Shown here one piece after another: positions 25,361-34,178 of a stretch of DNA of 64,000 nucleotides; the first letter of the stretch is position 1; each line of letters begins with the position of its first letter. The DNA lies in NCBI GenBank assembly GCA_007050885.1, contig SMYQ01000001.1, positions 130,666-194,665 of the forward strand, given 5' to 3'. The notes under the pieces are model-generated. The model saw only the letters and a list, made by a program, of their open reading frames with translations, ran no database searches and had not been told where the DNA came from. Source of the DNA: Candidatus Bathyarchaeota archaeon (lineage in GTDB: Archaea; Thermoproteota; Bathyarchaeia; 40CM-2-53-6; RBG-13-38-9). A program made the translations under genes and the position numbers.

Positions 25361-26317
25361 TTACCTGCCGGGCTTAAAAGAGTTCTTCAAGGTTTCGAAA
25401 TTACTGTACCTGGCCTCTGTGTAGTCTTTGAGGACACCCTTGTTTTTGGCATCCTTGATTTCCCTCACAGCGTCCGGTATTTTGAACCTGGGTGCAAACC
25501 CAAGAGCCACGAATTTTTCGAAGCTGGCCCTGTAGCTTCGGTTATCCTCCTTTTGTTCTACAAAAACGACCTCAGCAGCCCTTACGTTGGTGGCAATGAT
25601 TTCCGCCAATTCCCTTACGCTGTGGTTCTGTTCATCCGAGCCGACATTGTAGGTCCCGGGTGCAACCTCCAATCCCATCCTGAAAGCATCCGCAACGTCC
25701 CTGACGTGAACAAATGGGCGGAATTGTTTCCCTTTGCCATAGACTGTTATTTTTCCTTCCCAGAGGGCTTTTGCAATCAGGAGATTGGCGACCAGGTCGA
25801 ACCGCATACGCGGACTTAGGCCATATACCGTCCCCAGCCGCAGGATGACGGGATTGACATCCGGTATGCTTGCGAGTGCCCTCTCGGCGAGAACTTTGGT
25901 TTCTGCATAATTTGAGATTGGGTTTGGCTCGGTAGCTTCCGTGCAGATGCCTTCCCTGAACCCGTAAACGGAGCACGTGGAAGCCAACACGAACCTGTTG
26001 ATCCCAAAATGTTTTCCGGCTTCAGCGAGGTTTCTGGTTCCAAAATAGTTGACGGCCAACGTTTCATCAGGAATCAGTTTTCCTGAGGGGTCTCCAACTA
26101 TGGCAGCCAAGTGAATTATGGCATCCGTCCCCCTGACGGCCCTGGCGACCTTCAGGATGTTCATCAGGTCGCCGTTGACAAGCTCCACTCCGTCTGGAAT
26201 GCTTTCCTTTCCATAAGTCAGGTTGTCGAATATTCTTACGTCGTGCCCGGCTTTCATCAGTTCCCGTGTGAGGATGCTGCCAATATATCCCGCCCCCCCT
26301 GTTAATAGGATTTTCAT
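25361..26317 (-). CDS. NAD-dependent nucleotide-sugar epimerase/dehydratase
   Basis: 318 aa extended short-chain dehydrogenase (GalE/RmlB-like). The N-terminal Rossmann motif TGGAGYIGS binds NAD; HLAAIVGDP; the active-site pair S-x-N-Y-AETK (YxxxK in NYAETK); then RLGTVYGLSPRMRFD and RPFVHVRDVADA. The exact sugar cannot be told. It starts three bases after the acyltransferase stop, so the two form a pair, and it marks the left end of the glycan locus. Confidence 0.92.
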   Translation of the reverse strand: MKILLTGGAGYIGSILTRELMKAGHDVRIFDNLTYGKESIPDGVELVNGDLMNILKVARAVRGTDAIIHLAAIVGDPSGKLIPDETLAVNYFGTRNLAEAGKHFGINRFVLASTCSVYGFREGICTEATEPNPISNYAETKVLAERALASIPDVNPVILRLGTVYGLSPRMRFDLVANLLIAKALWEGKITVYGKGKQFRPFVHVRDVADAFRMGLEVAPGTYNVGSDEQNHSVRELAEIIATNVRAAEVVFVEQKEDNRSYRASFEKFVALGFAPRFKIPDAVREIKDAKNKGVLKDYTEARYSNFETLKNSFKPGR

Positions 26318-26320
26318 ATT

Positions 26321-27148
26321 TCAGAACCTCGCGATGTACCAATTTAATTTTTTCCTAATTTCAACACCTTCCGTATTCTTTATCCGGCAGGTCTTGTTCT
26401 TCAGGTCGAAGAGGCTCCCGGCGGCCTTGACGTCTTCACCCCATGAAAAGACGACCTTCCCAGATGTGTCAGGGTAAAAAGAAAATCCACGGATTCCCTG
26501 CCGCTTTAGGAATTCCTTCAGGATTTTGATGACGTCCTCCCTCCTCTTTTGAGTTTTGGTGACTCGCTTCTTTGGTTTGGCAGGGACTCCAATGACCATG
26601 GTGTTTGCAGGGACGTCCTTTGTCACAAGGGCCCGTGCCCCGACTACACCCCCATCATTAACTGAGACGCCGGGCAGGATTATGGCACCAGTCCCGATGT
26701 AGCAGTTTTCACCTATTTCCACCGGACCTGATTCGTTCTTCACATTGTAACCCTCTATTTCTTCCATCCAGGTTGAATGTGTCCAAATCTGCACGCGGGC
26801 ACCGGCCAGTGCGGTGTTGCTGCCGATTTTGACGTGCTCGGAACAATTTATTACACTTTCGTAGCCCAGGAAGCAGTTCTTTCCAATCTCAAACAAGGCG
26901 TTCCCGTTTACGAAACATTTCTCAGACACCGTTGTGAAGTCACCAACCGTTAGTCTTTTTGGACCGAGGGCCTTGAAACCGGAGGACAATTCTACATAGT
27001 CGCCGATATCAACAGCGTCACATGCCAGCACAACATTCCAGGAGACCGCAAGCCCCTTGCCAAGTTTGAAGCCACAAAGTTTCCAGAAAAACTTCTTTAT
27101 CGTGCCGGGCATCGTCAGATTCCCTATCCTCCTGAGCAGTCTGTTCAT
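26321..27148 (-). CDS. Hexapeptide-repeat acyltransferase
   Basis: 275 aa. Residues ~40-190 form a left-handed beta-helix of isoleucine-patch repeats (IGDYVELSSG, VGDFTTVSEKC, IGKNCFLGYES, IGSNTALAGA, IGENCYIGTGAIILPGVSV) with catalytic-type His in IWTHSTW. It probably O- or N-acetylates a sugar. The final ~90 residues, with FYPDTSGKVVFSWGEDVKAA, are an unusual extra domain. ATG 27148 is chosen because it is 24 nt from the TATA shared with the next gene; ATG 27166 is the first in frame but too near the TATA. Confidence 0.88.
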   Translation of the reverse strand: MNRLLRRIGNLTMPGTIKKFFWKLCGFKLGKGLAVSWNVVLACDAVDIGDYVELSSGFKALGPKRLTVGDFTTVSEKCFVNGNALFEIGKNCFLGYESVINCSEHVKIGSNTALAGARVQIWTHSTWMEEIEGYNVKNESGPVEIGENCYIGTGAIILPGVSVNDGGVVGARALVTKDVPANTMVIGVPAKPKKRVTKTQKRREDVIKILKEFLKRQGIRGFSFYPDTSGKVVFSWGEDVKAAGSLFDLKNKTCRIKNTEGVEIRKKLNWYIARF

Positions 27149-27167
27149 TGAAATACAACCAATCATT

Positions 27168-27178
27168 CTTTATATGTC
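27168..27178. promoter_or_regulatory. Shared bidirectional TATA box, acyltransferase / GT4
   Basis: CTTTATATG centres at 27172, midway between ATG 27148 (-) and ATG 27195 (+). Confidence 0.55.
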
Positions 27179-27194
27179 TGTTTTAAGGGGTTGC

Positions 27195-28265
27195 ATGAGA
27201 ATACTATTCCTGCTCAGGCATTTCCCCCCCGAGAGGAGCGGCATGGCCACCCAGATGTTCAATACAGTTCATTTTCTCAAGGGTCAGGGAGCAGACGTGA
27301 AGGTTGTTAGGCTCCTTTTCAAATCACAGGGTGCCGAGCACAAGTATGTCGGCGAATCTGTGAAGGGCTCATTCTTCATGGAACAAAAGCTCCGCGAACT
27401 GAAGGAAAAATACAAGCCAGACATAGTCCACTTCGATTCTTTATGGCCTGCGGGGCGTGCGATAACGAAAGTCTTCCAAGACGAAGTGAAAATCATCAGC
27501 ATTGGCGGCAGGATGTTTGACGAGTACGGTGAGTACTGGAAATACACAGGCTCCAACAAATTTATCGGTTGGTTGAAGGGGCAGTTCCTCACATTCCTTG
27601 CCAAAGACGTTTTGAACAAAATCGATTTGGTTTTTTCCGAGGGCTACGATATTGAAAAGCATCTGAAGGAGAACGGCATCGTTGTGCCGATAAAGGTCAT
27701 AAACAATGGCGTCGATTTCTCGAGATTCAAATACAAGCCCGCCAGGGGCAAGAGACTTCTTTTCTTTGGTAGGTTTTCTTGGGAAAACGGGCCTGACCGG
27801 TTTGTGGAGATCCTGAAAGGCCTGCCGGGTTTTGAGGGTGTCATGGTTGGTTACGGTCCCAAGGAAGATGAAGTCAGGAAGCTTGCCGAGAAAGTTACCA
27901 ACGTAAGGGTCATGGATGCCGTGAGGTGGGATCAGGTTCCAGAACTGCTCGCTTCGGTCGACGGCATCCTTCTTCCATTCAGGAGAATAGGGGGGATATC
28001 ACAGACGGTGACAGAGTCAATGGCCGCGGGCAGACTGGTTTTCACCACACGGGTCGGCGACCTCAGGAGTGTGATTGACCCTTGGAAAACAGGATTTTTT
28101 TTCTCAAGGGACATTGAGGTTCGCGAGCTGATTCAAAAAGTTTACAAAGACAAAAAACTAATGGGAAGGGTTGAAAAAGCTGCTCGGCAAAAGATAAAGA
28201 AGGATTTTTCCTGGAAGGTCATAATAAAAGAGTATCTGGGGGCTTACAGGGAACATCACAGATAG
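27195..28265 (+). CDS. Glycosyltransferase family 4
   Basis: 356 aa GT-B enzyme adding a sugar from a nucleotide donor, probably to a lipid-linked glycan on the inner membrane face. N-terminal MRILFLLRHFPPERSGMA; linker INNGVDFSRF; donor-binding part RLLFFGRFSWENGPDRFVEI and MVGYGPKEDEV; the EX7E-like region GGISQTVTESMAAGRLVFTT. ATG 27195 fits the shared TATA. It converges on the aminotransferase with a ten-base overlap. Confidence 0.92.
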   Translation: MRILFLLRHFPPERSGMATQMFNTVHFLKGQGADVKVVRLLFKSQGAEHKYVGESVKGSFFMEQKLRELKEKYKPDIVHFDSLWPAGRAITKVFQDEVKIISIGGRMFDEYGEYWKYTGSNKFIGWLKGQFLTFLAKDVLNKIDLVFSEGYDIEKHLKENGIVVPIKVINNGVDFSRFKYKPARGKRLLFFGRFSWENGPDRFVEILKGLPGFEGVMVGYGPKEDEVRKLAEKVTNVRVMDAVRWDQVPELLASVDGILLPFRRIGGISQTVTESMAAGRLVFTTRVGDLRSVIDPWKTGFFFSRDIEVRELIQKVYKDKKLMGRVEKAARQKIKKDFSWKVIIKEYLGAYREHHR

Positions 28266-29395
28266 TTCTTTCCAATCTTCTTCACGGCAGCGACCACGCG
28301 CTCGACGTCTTCCAAGGACATTCCATTAAATATCGGCAGGCTTATTTCCCTGTTTGAGTAATTCCAGGCTACAGGGAAATCCTCATTGGAAAAGCCGTAC
28401 CTCCTTTTGTAGTATGTGAAACTGTGGACAGGTATGAAGTGCACACTGGTCCCAATATTTTCCGACCTCAAACCTTCTATGAACTTGTCCCGGTCGATGC
28501 CCTTTTTTACAAAAACAGGGAAGAGGTGAAAGACGTGCTTCCTCCCTTGTTTTTCCTCTGGAAGTTCAAAGATTTCCAGGTCACCTAAAAGTTTCCTGTA
28601 GTGTCCTGCAAGTTCTCTCCGTCTTTCTATGAATCCCTCCAGCTTTCCCAACTGGATAACACCCAGGGCGGCCTGCATGTCCGTTAAATTGGCTTTGTAG
28701 CCCGCCTCGACGACATCATATTTCCAGCTGCCGGCAGATGTATACCTTTTCCAAGCGTCCCTGCTGAGACCGTGGAGTCGCAGCAGCTTCAGCTTTTCGG
28801 CGAGTGGTTCGCTGTTGGTGGTCACCATCCCACCGTCTCCAGTCGTCATATTTTTGGTTGCATAAAATGAGAAGTTCGTGGCCAGTCCGAAACCCCCGAT
28901 TTTTTTATGTCCGAATTCAGCCCCAATAGCGTGTGCGGCGTCTTCGATTACAGGGACGTCCCCCGCGATTTTCAAAACTTTGTCGATGTCTACAGGCTGC
29001 CCGGCGAAGTGTACCGGGACAATCGCTCTGGTTTTTTCAGTTATTGCGTCCTTCAGTTTCATGATGTCGAGATTCATTGTGTTCGGTTCGCTGTCGATCA
29101 AGACCGGCCTCGCACCAAGGTGCTCCACCACATTGACACTTGAGCAGAAAGTGTATGTTGGAACCACAACTTCGTCACCAGGGCCGACACCAATTGCCTT
29201 TAACGACAAGAAAAGCCCTGCCGTGCAGGAGCTTACGGTCACTGCAGCATCCACACCAAGATATTTCGAGGCGAGTTCCTCGAGTCTCTTGCACTCCGGC
29301 CCTACCGAAATCCACCCGGAGTCGAGAACCTTCAGAACTTCCTCTTTTTCTTCCTTGCCAATCAGGGGTTTTCCAACCGGGAGGAAAGCACTCAC
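28256..29395 (-). CDS. DegT/DnrJ/EryC1-family sugar aminotransferase
   Basis: 379 aa PLP enzyme that converts a keto-sugar nucleotide to an amino sugar. Seen: GWISVGPECKRLEE, VSSCTAGLFLSLKAIGV, DEVVVPTYTFCSSVN, PVIEDAAHAIGAE and the PLP-lysine segment FYATKNMTTGDGGMV. VHFIPVHSFTYYKRRYGF occurs near the C-terminus as in PglE/ArnB-type enzymes. It overlaps the upstream GT4 by four bases, so they belong to one operon. It supplies an amino sugar for the glycan made here. Confidence 0.95.
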   Translation of the reverse strand: MSAFLPVGKPLIGKEEKEEVLKVLDSGWISVGPECKRLEELASKYLGVDAAVTVSSCTAGLFLSLKAIGVGPGDEVVVPTYTFCSSVNVVEHLGARPVLIDSEPNTMNLDIMKLKDAITEKTRAIVPVHFAGQPVDIDKVLKIAGDVPVIEDAAHAIGAEFGHKKIGGFGLATNFSFYATKNMTTGDGGMVTTNSEPLAEKLKLLRLHGLSRDAWKRYTSAGSWKYDVVEAGYKANLTDMQAALGVIQLGKLEGFIERRRELAGHYRKLLGDLEIFELPEEKQGRKHVFHLFPVFVKKGIDRDKFIEGLRSENIGTSVHFIPVHSFTYYKRRYGFSNEDFPVAWNYSNREISLPIFNGMSLEDVERVVAAVKKIGKNYL

Positions 29396-30465
29396 AGACT
29401 TATCTTTCCAAGGCCCTTATATTCCTTTGCCATGCGTTCTGTATTGAAAAACCGCTCGGCGCTCTTTCTGAGTTTCCGCGCCCTTGACTGGAGCAACTTT
29501 TTGTCATCGAGATACGGCAAAACGTCCTGCCACCTGTTTATCCATATGGCTTTGTCTTCCAGGACGTCTTCTCTGTAATGTTTCAGGGTTGAGGCAATGG
29601 CCATTCCGCTCCCCATTGCCTCATAGAGAACATTTGGCGTCGGGTCGTATCCTTTGGAAAGCGAGACAAAAAGATGCGATTTTCCCAGCAGCTCCACCTT
29701 GGTTTGTTCGCTTGCATCAGGAAAAAATTTTATGTTCGGGTGGTCTTTGATGAACGTCCTTATCCTGTTGTTGAGATTGAGTTGGTCATGTCCTATTATG
29801 ATGAATTCAGCATCTGAGGATTTTGCAAGCTCAATGAATTCCCATATTCCTTTTTGGGGGTGCAGCCTGCTTAGGAAGACCACCTTGAGTGGCTCATTCC
29901 ATTTTCCGTTTTGGGGTTTGTAGAGATGCGTGTCTACCCCGCTGTAAATGAGCTTGACCGGCTTCTTGGTTTGGTAGCGTTCATATTCACCCACCATGTA
30001 TTTGTTTATCGCGACGAGAAGGTCGGCGCTCCTTATTGAGGACGCCTCCACACGTTTTCGCAATCCAGCCAGTGGGCGTTTCCAAAGGGGCAGGTTCTGG
30101 AATGAGGGAAAGCCCCCATGACTTGTGATTATGACTCTTGTGCCTTTATTTTTCAGGAACGCCGACGAACGCGGCAGGAAGGAGTGAATGTTTGCGACAC
30201 CCATCTTTTTTTCTTTCAACAGTCCTTCGAGGATTTTCCGGACCTTTCTGTCGGAGTCAAAAGTCCTCAGGGGCCCAAACAGTTGGGATTTTTTGTACCG
30301 TACAATTTTTCCGCCCTGTGTTTTTAGGGTCTCAGAATTCCGGGCGGCCGACACAGAAACCCCCCCTATTTTGTTGAACAAGTGGTAGGGGATGTATTCC
30401 TCACCGCAGCGTGGAAATTCAGTTCCTAGAGGATGCCGCCTGATTTCCCCAAAAACGAACAACAT
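29392..30465 (-). CDS. Glycosyltransferase family 4
   Basis: 357 aa GT-B fold. N-terminus MLFVFGEIRRHPLGTEFPRC; middle VIITSHGGFPSF; LIYSGVDTHLYKP; donor site VVFLSRLHPQKGIWEFIELA and FIIIGHDQLNL; EX7E region PTPNVLYEAMGSGMAIAST. A possible TATA (GCTATAAACG, minus strand, ~30490) gives it its own leaderless start at 30465. It overlaps the downstream aminotransferase (ATGA). Confidence 0.9.
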   Translation of the reverse strand: MLFVFGEIRRHPLGTEFPRCGEEYIPYHLFNKIGGVSVSAARNSETLKTQGGKIVRYKKSQLFGPLRTFDSDRKVRKILEGLLKEKKMGVANIHSFLPRSSAFLKNKGTRVIITSHGGFPSFQNLPLWKRPLAGLRKRVEASSIRSADLLVAINKYMVGEYERYQTKKPVKLIYSGVDTHLYKPQNGKWNEPLKVVFLSRLHPQKGIWEFIELAKSSDAEFIIIGHDQLNLNNRIRTFIKDHPNIKFFPDASEQTKVELLGKSHLFVSLSKGYDPTPNVLYEAMGSGMAIASTLKHYREDVLEDKAIWINRWQDVLPYLDDKKLLQSRARKLRKSAERFFNTERMAKEYKGLGKISL

Positions 30466-30486
30466 GGCTTTCTCTTCCCACGACGT

Positions 30487-31185
30487 TTATAGCTCTTTAG
30501 TGTAGTAGTAAATGAGGTTTCTGGCGAGTCTGTCCGGCAGCAGGGACAGCAGGGTTTCCAGGACGTAATAAACGTGAAATGGAAGAAAACCCAGCGTCAG
30601 CATATATTGGGTTGGTTCAATTTTCACACCAGGCAGGAACCCAACAACATCCTTCTTTGAAAATGAACGCGGGATATACTTTCCCTGCTCCTTGTTTCGT
30701 TTCTCACCACGTCTTATGAAATAATTATCCGCATTGTAAAAATCAAACACCAGCGTTCCGCCTGGTTTCGTAACTCGTTTGGCTTCCTCAACAAATTTTT
30801 TAGGGGCCTTTACGTGTGCTAGGACCCGCATGATTATGACGGCGTCGAACTGTGCGTCCCTGAAGGGAAGCCGTTCACCGGAGCCCTTTACAACTCTGAC
30901 TTGGACGCCGCGTTCCTTTGCCTTCCTTTCCGTTTCCTCTAGCATCTTGGTGGATACGTCGAGTCCGTAGACAGTTGCCCCTTTGGCTGCGAGTTCCACT
31001 GCAATCCTCCCCGTCCCGACACCGACTTCCAGTATGCGCCTGCCGTCAAGTTTTCCTAGGGTCTTCCCCAAAATTTTTCCTATCTTCTTTATTTCCACGT
31101 TGTGTTTTACTTTTCCAGCGGACCCTGATAGTCTGTCAGCGTCATAACGACCGGCTTCCTCGTCATATAATTTCTCTAAGTCCAT
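30487..31185 (-). CDS. SAM-dependent methyltransferase (class I)
   Basis: 232 aa. Motif I ILEVGVGTGRIAVELAAKG at ~50-68, motif II VYGLDVSTKMLEE, the DAVIIMRVLAHV segment and GGTLVFDFYNADNY. It probably methylates a sugar or lipid of the glycan. The C-terminal ~30 residues are hydrophobic (LGFLPFHVYYVLETLLSLLP) and may touch the membrane. It starts four bases after the phosphodiesterase-like gene, so same operon. Confidence 0.9.
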   Translation of the reverse strand: MDLEKLYDEEAGRYDADRLSGSAGKVKHNVEIKKIGKILGKTLGKLDGRRILEVGVGTGRIAVELAAKGATVYGLDVSTKMLEETERKAKERGVQVRVVKGSGERLPFRDAQFDAVIIMRVLAHVKAPKKFVEEAKRVTKPGGTLVFDFYNADNYFIRRGEKRNKEQGKYIPRSFSKKDVVGFLPGVKIEPTQYMLTLGFLPFHVYYVLETLLSLLPDRLARNLIYYYTKEL

Positions 31186-31189
31186 CAGG

Positions 31190-32245
31190 TCACCTTAACA
31201 AACTTTTTCCCTCACATTTATACTCTTTTCCAAGGGTTTCCATTACAGTCGGGTAAAACGAAGTCATCTCAGCTTCTTTTGCCCGTTTGAACTGGAGTCC
31301 TCGTTTTGAGGCCACCGCAAAAACCGTTCGGTCGCCGAGATATCCGTGCATCCCTTCATTTTTCCGTGCGCCTGTAAAGGTCCATCTGTGGTAGAATGAC
31401 GGCTTGAAGACAACACCGTCATTAAGCCAGAAAACAAGCTCACCGTACCGCTTGTGTCCAAAGTTAATGTCCAGTTCCTTGGCGTCCTTTGTGCCGATGA
31501 TTTTCCCGAACTTCTTGAAGCCCTCAAGGACTTCCGTGACGACCTCCTTTGAGTGCTCGCTAACAAACCAGAACCGTATCATTGTTGAATCTATGAAATA
31601 CAAGAGGTCCTTCCCAAATTTGAGTCCCGTCGAATCGAGAGCGGGAACTATGTCAATTTTTTTCTTGATGTCACACATTCCGTGGTCTCCGACCACGAAA
31701 AGGTTGTCAAAATTGCCGACGTTTAAAGTGGTCCGTATGATTTCTGAAACTTTCTCGATTGCTGTGCATGTTTCCGTGGATTGCGTTCCGTACAGATGAC
31801 CTGCCCTGTCGACGATCTTCGTGTAAACGATTTTCAGCTCCTCTTTTTCAAGCCCCACCGGCTGTTTTATTTTCAAGGCATTCACGTAGCCATCCGAGAC
31901 GTCAAAGTATTGCAGGGCATTGAGTGGAATCCTTGTGTTTGGGAGTATCTTATAGCTCAAAAGTTTTCTGAAGAATCCTGTAAAGAAGGCGGAGAACATG
32001 GGTGGCAGCCAGATGCGCCTGTTGATTTTCAACCACTTAAACTGGGAGTTCTCAGAGAGCCAGTACTGGGTAAAGAGGTCGTTCGTCCGGGGCCCGTTAC
32101 CTGTGAAGAGAACTGGTTTTGAGCTCCAGCCCGCAGAAGGTTTCATGGGGATAATGAACTGCAGGAAGTCCTTCAGCTCTGCGAAGGCGTCGTTTTCGAC
32201 GTATTCGTAAGCGAAACCATCCAGTATGAACATGACATTCTTCAT
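31190..32245 (-). CDS. Alkaline-phosphatase-superfamily phosphodiesterase-like protein
   Basis: 351 aa. It resembles type I phosphodiesterase/nucleotide pyrophosphatases: metal and nucleophile region WSSKPVLFTGNGPRTNDLF near residue 40, VDRAGHLYGTQS, VVGDHGMCDIKKK and GMHGYLGD. The early MFILDGFAYEYV supplies the first Asp. There is no clear signal peptide, so a cytoplasmic or membrane-surface role is likely. It overlaps the upstream GT4 by four bases. Substrate unknown; a nucleotide-sugar or lipid-phosphate is plausible. Confidence 0.82.
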   Translation of the reverse strand: MKNVMFILDGFAYEYVENDAFAELKDFLQFIIPMKPSAGWSSKPVLFTGNGPRTNDLFTQYWLSENSQFKWLKINRRIWLPPMFSAFFTGFFRKLLSYKILPNTRIPLNALQYFDVSDGYVNALKIKQPVGLEKEELKIVYTKIVDRAGHLYGTQSTETCTAIEKVSEIIRTTLNVGNFDNLFVVGDHGMCDIKKKIDIVPALDSTGLKFGKDLLYFIDSTMIRFWFVSEHSKEVVTEVLEGFKKFGKIIGTKDAKELDINFGHKRYGELVFWLNDGVVFKPSFYHRWTFTGARKNEGMHGYLGDRTVFAVASKRGLQFKRAKEAEMTSFYPTVMETLGKEYKCEGKSLLR

Positions 32246-33294
32246 TTGGAACCCCTCATGACCGATTCAAAGAGGTCTTCATAGCCTTTTGTCACATCAT
32301 TCCAGTCAAAGACCGTCTCGGCTTTCCGTTTGAGCTTTTTCATTCTGATGGATTCAATGGCACACACGATTGCCTTCGGGTTTTTCTTTGGGACGGCAAT
32401 TCCCCCCCCGCGGCGCAGGATCTCAGGAATTCCCCCCGCATCTGTCCCCACCACCGGGAGTCCCATGCTCAGCCCCTCCAGCAAAACCAAAGGAAGTCCC
32501 TCATTGATGCTTGGTATCACCAGGAAGTCTGCAGCTGAATAATATTTTCTCAAAACCTTTTTGTCGTAAATTGCTCCAATCCACCTGACATTTTTTGGCG
32601 CATTTTCCAGGAGATATTTTTCCTCACCATCACCAATTATGACGAAGTGTACATCTTCAAGCTCCCGTGCGGCGTCCAAGAGGTACTTTAGACCCTTTAC
32701 ATGCAGGAATTTTCCGATGAAAAGTCCCGTGAATCCACTTATTTTTAGTTCGGTGCGGGCCGTGGCTCTCTTTACGGTGGCTGGTGAGAAAAATTTCGTG
32801 TCAACCCCATTGTATACCGTCTTAAGTGGCTTGAACAGGGCAAACAGTCGCATATGATGTTTTGTTATTGACGTGATGGCATCGCAGGAATTCATTGCAA
32901 TTTCCTCAACAAGCCACATGAAGGGGAACGCGTACCACCTGCCCTCGTTCAGCTGCCTCTCAGAGGAGCTTCCATGCATGGTAATCACCTTCTTGAACTT
33001 CGAGAAAACGAAGGGTGCCGCAGGTGACCAGTTGTGAAAGTTTACCAGGTCAATCTTGTTTTTTTGTATGTATTTTTCCACGAGCTTCCTGCTCTTGAGA
33101 AACTGATGAAACTTTTCCGAACTAGGTATCTTGAGAAACCCGTCCCAAAACTTTTCGGGCTCTGTGTTTTGTTTTCGGTCCCTTATTATCAAATAAACTT
33201 TATGCCGCTTCTTGAGCCGTTTGGCGACTTCCCGCACTACATTTTCAACACCGCCAATTTCCATGTACTGTGTTAGAAAAAAAGCCACCCTCAT
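32242..33294 (-). CDS. Glycosyltransferase family 4
   Basis: 350 aa. MRVAFFLTQYMEIGGVENVV at the N-terminus (acceptor side), ITMHGSSSERQLNEG, VYNGVDTKFFSP, FIGKFLHVKGLKYLLDAA and VIIGDGEEKYLL, then the EX7E motif EGLPLVLLEGLSMGLPVV and TDAGGIPEIL. The frame is open for 23 codons upstream, but ATG 33294 overlaps the epimerase stop in an ATGA and starts a typical GT4, so I use it. Confidence 0.94.
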   Translation of the reverse strand: MRVAFFLTQYMEIGGVENVVREVAKRLKKRHKVYLIIRDRKQNTEPEKFWDGFLKIPSSEKFHQFLKSRKLVEKYIQKNKIDLVNFHNWSPAAPFVFSKFKKVITMHGSSSERQLNEGRWYAFPFMWLVEEIAMNSCDAITSITKHHMRLFALFKPLKTVYNGVDTKFFSPATVKRATARTELKISGFTGLFIGKFLHVKGLKYLLDAARELEDVHFVIIGDGEEKYLLENAPKNVRWIGAIYDKKVLRKYYSAADFLVIPSINEGLPLVLLEGLSMGLPVVGTDAGGIPEILRRGGGIAVPKKNPKAIVCAIESIRMKKLKRKAETVFDWNDVTKGYEDLFESVMRGSK

Positions 33295-34130
33295 AGCAAT
33301 CCCTTTATACCTTCTCTTAACGAGACTCGCGGCTCGAAACCCAATTCTTTTTTGGCCTTCCAAGACGGAACGCTATACTTTATTTTTCCCTCTTTTTTGT
33401 TTCTGAAGGTTATTTTCGATTTTGAGCCCGCCAGCTTGTTTACGAGCTCTGCCAGCGCCGATATCCTTATGTTTTCCCCACTCGATATGTTGTAGGTTCC
33501 CGAACTTCTATCGATTCCCAGAAGCAGTGCACTGACAACGTCATCAACGTGTATGAAGTCCCTTTCTTGGTCACCTCCCGCCCAGACTTCCATTGGGAAA
33601 CCCATGACAGCCTTTTTTACGAAGCTGTTTATTACACCCCTGCCTCCCGGCCCGTAGGCGTTTGTGGGACGCAGTATCACGTAGGGGATTCCTGAATGCT
33701 CTATCAACCCTTCACATATCAGTTTGGTGACCCCATAAAAATTTTCCGGGGCTAGGTTGCTGGTCTCCTTTATCGGGCCTTCAAGCCGGGGGTCGTATAC
33801 GGCCACACTCGATGTGAACACGATTTTGCAGCCCTTTGCGATGCATGCGTTTACAACATTGAACGTACCTTCAATATTGACCTTGAAATATTCTTCCCTC
33901 TTCTCGTCGGACTCGTGGGCGTTTACGAGTGCTGCCAGGTGGACTACGGTGTCGCCTTTATGTAGAAGTCGGTCAAGTTCGCCCGGTTGGGTTATGTTGG
34001 TCTCCTTGAAGTTCCCTGAAAAATTTCTTGGTTGTATGACATCGGCAATTTTGAAGTCCATGCGCTTTCTGAAAAGCTCTTTACACAGGGCTGTACCTAT
34101 GAATCCAGAGCCCCCCGTTACGACTATCAC
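33291..34130 (-). CDS. NAD-dependent epimerase/dehydratase
   Basis: 279 aa. Rossmann motif TGGSGFIGTALCKEL at the very start, HLAALVNAHES, TSSVAVYDP, the catalytic FYGVTK (YxxxK), RPTNAYGPGGRG and ERDFIHVDDVVSALL. Probably a UDP-hexose 4-epimerase or a related sugar enzyme. The frame begins at ATG 34166, but that part contains the TATA TTTTTAAAG; GTG 34130 lies 25 nt from it and begins VIVVTGGSGF, so I use 34130. It heads the minus-strand operon down to 28.3 kb. Confidence 0.92.
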   Translation of the reverse strand: MIVVTGGSGFIGTALCKELFRKRMDFKIADVIQPRNFSGNFKETNITQPGELDRLLHKGDTVVHLAALVNAHESDEKREEYFKVNIEGTFNVVNACIAKGCKIVFTSSVAVYDPRLEGPIKETSNLAPENFYGVTKLICEGLIEHSGIPYVILRPTNAYGPGGRGVINSFVKKAVMGFPMEVWAGGDQERDFIHVDDVVSALLLGIDRSSGTYNISSGENIRISALAELVNKLAGSKSKITFRNKKEGKIKYSVPSWKAKKELGFEPRVSLREGIKGLL

Positions 34131-34149
34131 ACATATACTGCCTTTCAAG

Positions 34150-34159
34150 GTTTTTAAAG
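34150..34159. promoter_or_regulatory. Shared bidirectional TATA box, epimerase / GT-C
   Basis: GTTTTTAAAG contains palindromic TTTAAA (34153-34158) exactly midway between GTG 34130 (-) and GTG 34179 (+). Confidence 0.65.
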
Positions 34160-34178
34160 TGCTCACACCAAGCTTTTA